DNA from: an uncultured Acetatifactor sp.
Lineage (GTDB): Bacteria; Bacillota; Clostridia; Lachnospirales; Lachnospiraceae
Length of the DNA: 64,000 bases
Assembly (NCBI GenBank): GCA_910577235.1
Contig: CAJTMX010000004.1
Span: 1 to 64,000, forward strand
Direction: 5' to 3'
In this document: positions 58,666 through 64,000 of the stretch, one piece after another
Layout of the letters: each line of letters begins with the position of its first letter
Numbering within the stretch: the stretch's first letter is position 1
Notes under the pieces: model-generated
The model's input: only the letters and a program-made list of their open reading frames with translations
What the model was told of the DNA's origin: nothing
Database searches by the model: none
Translations under genes and position numbers: made by a program

Positions 58666-60798
58666 ATGGTAAAAATAGGGATGATGATAGGAGACCGCTA
58701 TGAGATACTGGAAAAGATCGGTACCGGCGGTATGTCCGATGTGTATAAAGCAAAATGTCATAAACTGAACCGTTATGTGGCGGTGAAGGTTCTGAAACAG
58801 GAATTCAGTGAGAACGAGAATTTTGTGTCAAAGTTCCGGATCGAGGCCCAGGCCGCGGCCAGTCTCATGCACCCCAATATCGTCAACGTGTATGATGTGG
58901 GCGCGGAGAACGACATTTATTACATTGTCATGGAGCTGGTGGAGGGCATAACGCTGAAAAAATATATTGAGCGTAAGGCCCGGCTGTCTTACAAGGAGGC
59001 TGTGAGCATTGCAATCCAGGTGAGTATGGGCATCGGGGCGGCTCACAACAATCATATCATACACAGGGATATCAAGCCCCAGAACATTATCATTTCCCGG
59101 GAGGGCAAGGTCAAGGTGACGGATTTCGGTATTGCCAAGGCCGCTACCAGCAACACCATTACCTCCAATGTCATGGGCTCCGTGCACTATACATCGCCGG
59201 AGCAGGCCAGGGGGGGATACAGCGATGAAAAAAGCGATATCTACTCGTTGGGTATCACTCTGTTTGAAATGCTGACGGGCCGGGTTCCTTTTAACGGGGA
59301 GACCACGGTAGCCATCGCCATCAAGCATATACAGGAGGAGATGGTCTCTCCCAAGGAGTTTGTTCCGGAGATTCCCGGCAGTGTAGAGGCCATTGTGTTA
59401 AAGTGCTGCCAGAAGTCTCCCGACAGGCGTTATCAAAACATGTCGGAGGTGATCGCGGACCTGAAACAGTCCCTGATCAGCCCGGACGAGGACTTTGTGG
59501 TGACCAGGGACATGGACGAGGAGGCCAGCACCCGCACTATCTCCGAGGCGGAGATGAGTCAGATCAAGAGAAAAGCCCAACGTCAGGACGCGTACGAGGA
59601 ACAGATGCGTCTTAACACCCAGTACACCAGGCCTCCAATGGATGAGGAGGAGTACGACGGGGACGAAGAATACTATGAGGAGGATGAATACGACGCGGGT
59701 GACAGCAAGATGGAAAAGATAACCGTCGTACTGGCCGTAATGGCCGGAGTAGTCATCTGTGCCGTGGTTCTCATGGTGGTCGGTAAAATGCTGGGCGTCA
59801 TGAACACCGACGATATCGGCAGCAAGATCGATCCGAACACGGAGGAGAGCAGCAGTGAGATGTTGCCTTCGGATACCGTTCCCGACAGCGGTACCAGCGA
59901 TGTGCTGGTGGTAAAGATGGTGAACGTGCTGGGGTGGAATGTGGAAGACGCCAAAAAGGAGATCGTGCGCATAGGCCTGGTTCCCGAGGTGACCGCGGTG
60001 GAATCCGAGGAGTATGAAGAGAATACGGTAATCTCTACGGATATCGCGGCGGGAGAAGAAGTGGAAGTAAACAGCACTGTAGTAGTGAAGGTCAGTGCCG
60101 GCATACAGGCCGAAGAAGTGCCGCCTGTGACGGGGATGACTTACGAGGAAGCCTATAATAAGATCACGGGATTGGGTCTTACCGTGAGCCGTCTGGATAG
60201 TTACTCCGCCACGGTGGAAAAGGGCAGGGTGATCGCCCAGAATCCGGCAGGAGGGGAGCCTGCGGCCCCGGGGTCGGCGGTGATCTTAAACGTCAGTCTG
60301 GGATTGGAGACCGGTAAAGTGGCCATGCCCAATATGATAGGATGGGATCAGATTCAGGCGGAGGAGTGGATACACGAGCACGGCATGGCCAAGCAGTCCA
60401 TCGGTGAGGAGTACAGCGATACCGTACCCGAGGGAAAAGTATGCTATCAAAACTTCTCGGAAAACGCCATGCTCGACCCGGGCACTCCCATTGTGTTTAG
60501 CGTCAGTTTAGGAAAAGATCCCTCTGCCACGGTCACTTATAAATACAATGATATCATTGCCGCGCCCACTGCCAGCGAGGCTCCGGATTATACATCCGGA
60601 GGCGATGTGCATGTCACGCTGGTGACTGACTCCGGAAAAGTTCTGATGGATGTGACCACAAGTACTTTCCCCCAGTCGGCAAATTTTTACGGAATCACCT
60701 CGGCGGGGGGAACCGTCACTCTGACTTATACGGCCATCGTTAACGGAGTGGCGGAGAGTAAATCCGTAGAGCGGAGAGTAGTGTTTGCGCAGGAGTAA
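58666..60798 (+). CDS. prkC: Ser/Thr protein kinase with PASTA domains
   Basis: Kinase of 710 residues. The Hanks-type kinase domain (about 10-275) has GTGGMSDVY, the catalytic Lys in VAVKVLK, HRDIKPQNI and DFGIAKA. An acidic juxtamembrane stretch, a TM helix (about 351-372) and three PASTA domains (about 412-479, 484-545, 551-617) follow, with a further beta-rich C-terminal domain. PASTA domains bind peptidoglycan fragments and link to growth and spore germination. ATG 58666 follows AGAGG; ATG 58648 lacks a site. Confidence 0.95.
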   Translation: MVKIGMMIGDRYEILEKIGTGGMSDVYKAKCHKLNRYVAVKVLKQEFSENENFVSKFRIEAQAAASLMHPNIVNVYDVGAENDIYYIVMELVEGITLKKYIERKARLSYKEAVSIAIQVSMGIGAAHNNHIIHRDIKPQNIIISREGKVKVTDFGIAKAATSNTITSNVMGSVHYTSPEQARGGYSDEKSDIYSLGITLFEMLTGRVPFNGETTVAIAIKHIQEEMVSPKEFVPEIPGSVEAIVLKCCQKSPDRRYQNMSEVIADLKQSLISPDEDFVVTRDMDEEASTRTISEAEMSQIKRKAQRQDAYEEQMRLNTQYTRPPMDEEEYDGDEEYYEEDEYDAGDSKMEKITVVLAVMAGVVICAVVLMVVGKMLGVMNTDDIGSKIDPNTEESSSEMLPSDTVPDSGTSDVLVVKMVNVLGWNVEDAKKEIVRIGLVPEVTAVESEEYEENTVISTDIAAGEEVEVNSTVVVKVSAGIQAEEVPPVTGMTYEEAYNKITGLGLTVSRLDSYSATVEKGRVIAQNPAGGEPAAPGSAVILNVSLGLETGKVAMPNMIGWDQIQAEEWIHEHGMAKQSIGEEYSDTVPEGKVCYQNFSENAMLDPGTPIVFSVSLGKDPSATVTYKYNDIIAAPTASEAPDYTSGGDVHVTLVTDSGKVLMDVTTSTFPQSANFYGITSAGGTVTLTYTAIVNGVAESKSVERRVVFAQE

Positions 60799-60803
60799 TT
60801 TTT

Positions 60804-61688
60804 ATGCAGGGTAAAATCGTTAAAGGGATCGCCGGTTTTTACTATGTGCATGTATCCGGCAGCGGCGTCTATGAATGCAAGGCTAAGGGTATATTCAGAA
60901 AAGACCGGGTCAAGCCTCTGGTAGGGGACAATGTGGAGATGGATCTGCTGGATGAGACGGAGAAAACAGGAAATATTATCCGTCTTTTGCCCAGAGCCAG
61001 CCAATTGATCCGCCCGGCGGTGGCCAATGTGGATCAGGCGCTGGTCATTTTCGCGATCACTCACCCCCAGCCCAATTTTAATTTGCTGGACCGTTTTTTG
61101 ATCATGATGGGGCAGCAGAACCTTCCCTGTATCATCTGCCTTAATAAGCAGGATCTGGACCAAGAGGGGGCAGGACAGGAATATGCCCATATCTACAATG
61201 CCTGCGGCTACAGGACATTTATTGTCAGCGCTGCCGAAAAACAGGGGATAGAACGGCTCAGAGAGCAGCTCCGGGGCAGAACAACTACGGTGGCGGGCCC
61301 CAGCGGCGTGGGAAAGTCTTCTCTGGTGAACTGCCTGCAGCCCGGGACCGTCATGGAGACCGGGGAGATCAGTGAAAAGATTCAGAGGGGCAGACATACC
61401 ACCAGACATTCGGAGCTTATCGCTCTGGAGGAGAATACCTATATTTTGGATACGCCGGGTTTCAGTTCCCTGGGGCTTTTTGATCTGGAGAAAGAACAGT
61501 TGGCGTCCTATTATCCCGAATTTGGGTACTATGAGGCGGACTGCCGATTTTCCGGCTGCTCCCATACGGCGGAACCCCAGTGTGGCGTCAAGCAGGCACT
61601 GGAGCAAGGGCGGATCAGCAGACTCCGCTATGACAACTACTGCCAGTTGTACCGTGAACTGAAGGATAAAAAACCCGTCTACAGATAA
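60804..61688 (+). CDS. rsgA: Ribosome biogenesis GTPase RsgA
   Basis: GTPase of 294 residues for 30S maturation. An N-terminal OB fold (1-70) is followed by a circularly permuted GTPase domain with NKQD (G4) before GPSGVGKSSLVN (G1) and DTPGFS (G3), and a C-terminal zinc cluster C...C...H...C (DCRFSGCSHTAEPQCGVKQA). It starts 5 nt after prkC, continuing the conserved prpC-prkC-rsgA order; ATG is preceded by AGGAG. Confidence 0.95.
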   Translation: MQGKIVKGIAGFYYVHVSGSGVYECKAKGIFRKDRVKPLVGDNVEMDLLDETEKTGNIIRLLPRASQLIRPAVANVDQALVIFAITHPQPNFNLLDRFLIMMGQQNLPCIICLNKQDLDQEGAGQEYAHIYNACGYRTFIVSAAEKQGIERLREQLRGRTTTVAGPSGVGKSSLVNCLQPGTVMETGEISEKIQRGRHTTRHSELIALEENTYILDTPGFSSLGLFDLEKEQLASYYPEFGYYEADCRFSGCSHTAEPQCGVKQALEQGRISRLRYDNYCQLYRELKDKKPVYR

Positions 61689-61807
61689 AAAGCATACAGG
61701 TCCAAGTGCGTGTCTGGCGGCGGAATAAGACCAATATCGGATGGAAAAGCGGACACGCCAGAATGTGGCGAGAAAATATTGGATAGGCTAAAGGAGATTA
61801 AGATAAA

Positions 61808-62905
61808 ATGAAACTAGGAATCGTAGGACTCCCCAACGTGGGAAAGAGCACATTGTTTAACTCGCTGACCAAGGCCGGAGCGGAATCGGCCAACTACCCC
61901 TTCTGTACCATTGATCCCAATGTGGGCATCGTAGCCGTACCGGATCAGAGGCTCAAATTGCTGGGAGATATGTATCAGTCTAAAAAGGTGACTCCGGCCG
62001 TCATAGAGTTTGTGGATATCGCGGGATTGGTAAAGGGCGCTTCCAAGGGGGAGGGGTTGGGCAACCAGTTTTTGAGCAACATCAGGGAGGTGGATGCCAT
62101 CGTTCATGTGGTGCGCTGCTTTGAGGACACCAACGTGATCCATGTGGATGGCAGTGTGGACCCCATGCGGGATGTGGAGACCATCAATCTGGAACTGATC
62201 TTCTCCGATCTGGAAATCCTGGAGAGACGTTATGCCAAAGTGTGCAAGGCAGCCAGAATGGATAAGTCCCTGGCCAAAGAGGAAACTCTGCTTACCAGGA
62301 TCAGAGAGCATCTGGAGAGCGGCCGGATGGCGAAGAGCATGGAGATAGAGGACGAGGATGAGCTGGAACTGATGCGCTCCTACAATCTGCTGACCTACAA
62401 GCCGGTGATCTATGCCGCCAATGTGGCGGAAGAGGATCTGGCGGATGACGGCGCATCCAATGCCCATGTGTGTGCGGTGCGGGAATTTGCCGCAAAGGAG
62501 GGCAGCGAGGTATTTGTGATCTGCGCCCAGATCGAGCAGGAGATCGCGGAGCTGGACGAGGACGAGAAGACAATGTTTCTGGAAGATCTGGGTATCGCCC
62601 AGTCAGGCCTGGACAAACTCATCGCCGCCAGCTATCGTCTGCTGGGACTCATGAGTTTTTTGACGGCGGGCGAGGACGAGACACGCGCCTGGACCATCAA
62701 GATCGGAACCAAAGCCCCCCAGGCCGCAGGCAAGATCCACTCCGACTTCGAGCGCGGTTTTATCAAGGCAGAAGTAGTCAATTACAAAGACCTGTTAGAG
62801 CAGGGCTCCCTTGCCGCCGCCCGCGAAAAGGGTCTGGTGGGCATGGAAGGCAAGGACTATGTAGTAAAAGACGGCGACGTGATCCTGTTTAGGTTTAATG
62901 TGTAA
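61808..62905 (+). CDS. ychF: Ribosome-binding ATPase YchF
   Basis: OBG-family ATPase of 365 residues. G1 is GLPNVGKSTLFN (residues 6-17), G3 DIAGLVKGASKGEGLGN; the C-terminal TGS domain contains FLTAGEDETRAWTIKIGTKAPQAAGKIH. The usual GTP-specific NKxD motif is replaced by a NVAEED stretch, as in ATP-preferring YchF. The gap before it (61689-61807) can form a TCTGGCG/CGCCAGA hairpin. ATG 61808 follows AAAGGAG at a long distance (about 12 nt). Confidence 0.96.
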   Translation: MKLGIVGLPNVGKSTLFNSLTKAGAESANYPFCTIDPNVGIVAVPDQRLKLLGDMYQSKKVTPAVIEFVDIAGLVKGASKGEGLGNQFLSNIREVDAIVHVVRCFEDTNVIHVDGSVDPMRDVETINLELIFSDLEILERRYAKVCKAARMDKSLAKEETLLTRIREHLESGRMAKSMEIEDEDELELMRSYNLLTYKPVIYAANVAEEDLADDGASNAHVCAVREFAAKEGSEVFVICAQIEQEIAELDEDEKTMFLEDLGIAQSGLDKLIAASYRLLGLMSFLTAGEDETRAWTIKIGTKAPQAAGKIHSDFERGFIKAEVVNYKDLLEQGSLAAAREKGLVGMEGKDYVVKDGDVILFRFNV

Positions 62906-62947
62906 CTGCAATTACTTGTAATTTCATTGAGAAAGGACAAATTATAC

Positions 62948-63871
62948 ATGCAAGATATAATGGGCGTAAACGACATAGCATTTCCCAATCTGGGACTGTA
63001 TCTAAAGAACGTCCCTCAGGGTTTTTCCATATTCGGATTCTATATCTCCCTGTACGGCGTGATCATTGCCGCAGGTGTGATAGCCGGTATCTCCATAGTG
63101 GCCCACCTCGCCAAAAAGACTGGACAGAATCCGGACGATTACTGGGATTTCGCTATTTACGGCGTACTCTTCGGCCTGGTCGGCGCCCGCATTTACTATG
63201 TTGCGTTTGAGTGGGACAGCTATAAGAACAATCTTCTGCAGATATTCCATGTGCGGGGCGGAGGTCTGGCTATATACGGCGGCGTGATCGCTGCCTTTAT
63301 TACCCTGTTCGTATGGTGTCGGATCAAAAAGAAGGACCCCAGGGTGATAGGTGATACGGCCATGGCCGGTCTACTGTTGGGACAGATCATAGGCCGTTGG
63401 GGGAATTTTACCAACAGAGAGGTGTTTGGCGAATATACCGACAGTCTGCTGGCTATGCGGATTCCTTTGGAGGCGGTGCGGGACCGCTCGGACATCACGG
63501 AGAACATTGCTGCCCATATCACCGGGGATGCAAATTATATCCAGGTGCATCCCACTTTTTTGTATGAGAGCGGGTTGAATCTGCTGCTGCTTGTAGTGAT
63601 ATTGCTGTACTTTTGCCACAAGAAGTTTAGGGGCGAAATCTGCCTGATGTATCTGGGGGGATATGGCATTATCCGTTTTTTTGTAGAAGGCATACGCACG
63701 GACCGGCTGAAACTGGCGGGAACGGACATAGCAGTCTCACAGCTGCTGGGCATAATACTGTTTTTGACGGCGCTGGCGGCAGATTTTGCAATAAGGATTC
63801 TTATAAGACACAAAGAAAAGAGGGTTAATTCCGGCGGCAACGGCGGGGCGGCAGAAATCGAAAAACCATAA
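62948..63871 (+). CDS. lgt: Prolipoprotein diacylglyceryl transferase
   Basis: Integral membrane enzyme of 307 residues with about seven TM helices that attaches diacylglycerol to the lipobox Cys. The signature GRWGNFTNREVFGEYT contains the catalytic region, and HPTFLYESG and FFVEGIRTDRL follow. ATG 62948 has AAAGGA about 11 nt upstream; a non-ATG start at 62927 is possible. A terminator follows. Confidence 0.95.
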   Translation: MQDIMGVNDIAFPNLGLYLKNVPQGFSIFGFYISLYGVIIAAGVIAGISIVAHLAKKTGQNPDDYWDFAIYGVLFGLVGARIYYVAFEWDSYKNNLLQIFHVRGGGLAIYGGVIAAFITLFVWCRIKKKDPRVIGDTAMAGLLLGQIIGRWGNFTNREVFGEYTDSLLAMRIPLEAVRDRSDITENIAAHITGDANYIQVHPTFLYESGLNLLLLVVILLYFCHKKFRGEICLMYLGGYGIIRFFVEGIRTDRLKLAGTDIAVSQLLGIILFLTALAADFAIRILIRHKEKRVNSGGNGGAAEIEKP

Positions 63872-63912
63872 GTTGTATTTCAAAAAAATGAATATACTAG
63901 ATGTAGTAAAAG

Positions 63913-63944
63913 GCGTTTTTCCTTGAAAGAAAGGCGCTTTTTTT
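63913..63944 (+). terminator. Rho-independent terminator after lgt
   Basis: GCGTTTTTC (63913-63921) pairs with GAAAGGCGC (63929-63937, two G-T pairs) around a 7-nt loop, followed by seven T. The remaining 56 nt to the window edge are AT-rich and may hold the promoter of the next gene, but nothing definite is seen. Confidence 0.85.
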
Positions 63945-64000
63945 GTTTCACAAATCTTAAGAAAATATGAAAAAAGTTTTGATTTTGCTTGCATAATCAT

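Overview
The window reads as a chromosomal segment of a spore-forming, Gram-positive member of the class Clostridia, most likely a Lachnospiraceae. The evidence is a complete spoIIIAA-AH operon, spoIVB, a CwlD-type amidase, a meso-DAP type MurE (DNPR motif), the PASTA kinase/PP2C phosphatase pair, and the six-cysteine SCIFF peptide next to its radical SAM maturase and secDF, an arrangement typical of Clostridia. I see no tRNA, rRNA, CRISPR array, transposase, integrase or phage structural gene.

Layout. 1-12 kb is accessory: a dCache chemoreceptor, an MFS exporter behind a leader peptide with competing hairpins, a three-gene ABC-2 exporter behind a leader-peptide/terminator arrangement, an HSL-type esterase, an AgrC/AgrA-like two-component system on the minus strand, a decayed gene, a small zinc-ribbon protein and a glycerol-1-phosphate dehydrogenase-like enzyme. 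12-24 kb holds a membrane transglutaminase-like protein, the spoIIIA operon, deoB, a 3.4-copy tandem repeat, prfC and a second transglutaminase-like protein. 24-34 kb is one long co-directional run, asp23-nusB-xseA-xseB-ispA-dxs-tlyA-nadK-argR-recN, with a good promoter in front. It is followed by spoIVB, then a CwlD-like amidase (minus), a Na/Pi cotransporter with PhoU domain, a PhoB/PhoR-like two-component system and a CorC/CNNM protein (minus).

41.5-46 kb carries a YrzE/TIGR04086 membrane protein, SCIFF, its maturase and secDF. 46-54.6 kb has recJ, murE, priA, def and fmt separated by several repeat-rich gaps. 54.6-64 kb has a zinc metallopeptidase, rsmB, rlmN, prpC, prkC, rsgA, ychF and lgt: translation, rRNA modification and envelope signalling.

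The most unusual structure is outside the genes. Five intergenic spacers (after deoB, xseA, recJ, murE and rsmB) contain tandem duplications whose left edge lies at, or a few bases inside, the stop codon of the upstream gene. Two of them (after deoB and murE) can fold into long hairpins, and both end in a nearly identical module directly before the next start codon. A sixth spacer, before def, holds a 234-bp palindrome bordered by copies of another repeat. These are the best candidates for something undescribed. The two drug-exporter-like leaders at 2.2-2.4 kb and 3.8-4.1 kb are the best candidates for new regulation.

Many start codons were moved downstream from the longest possible frame on the basis of ribosome binding sites; the reasons are given per gene.
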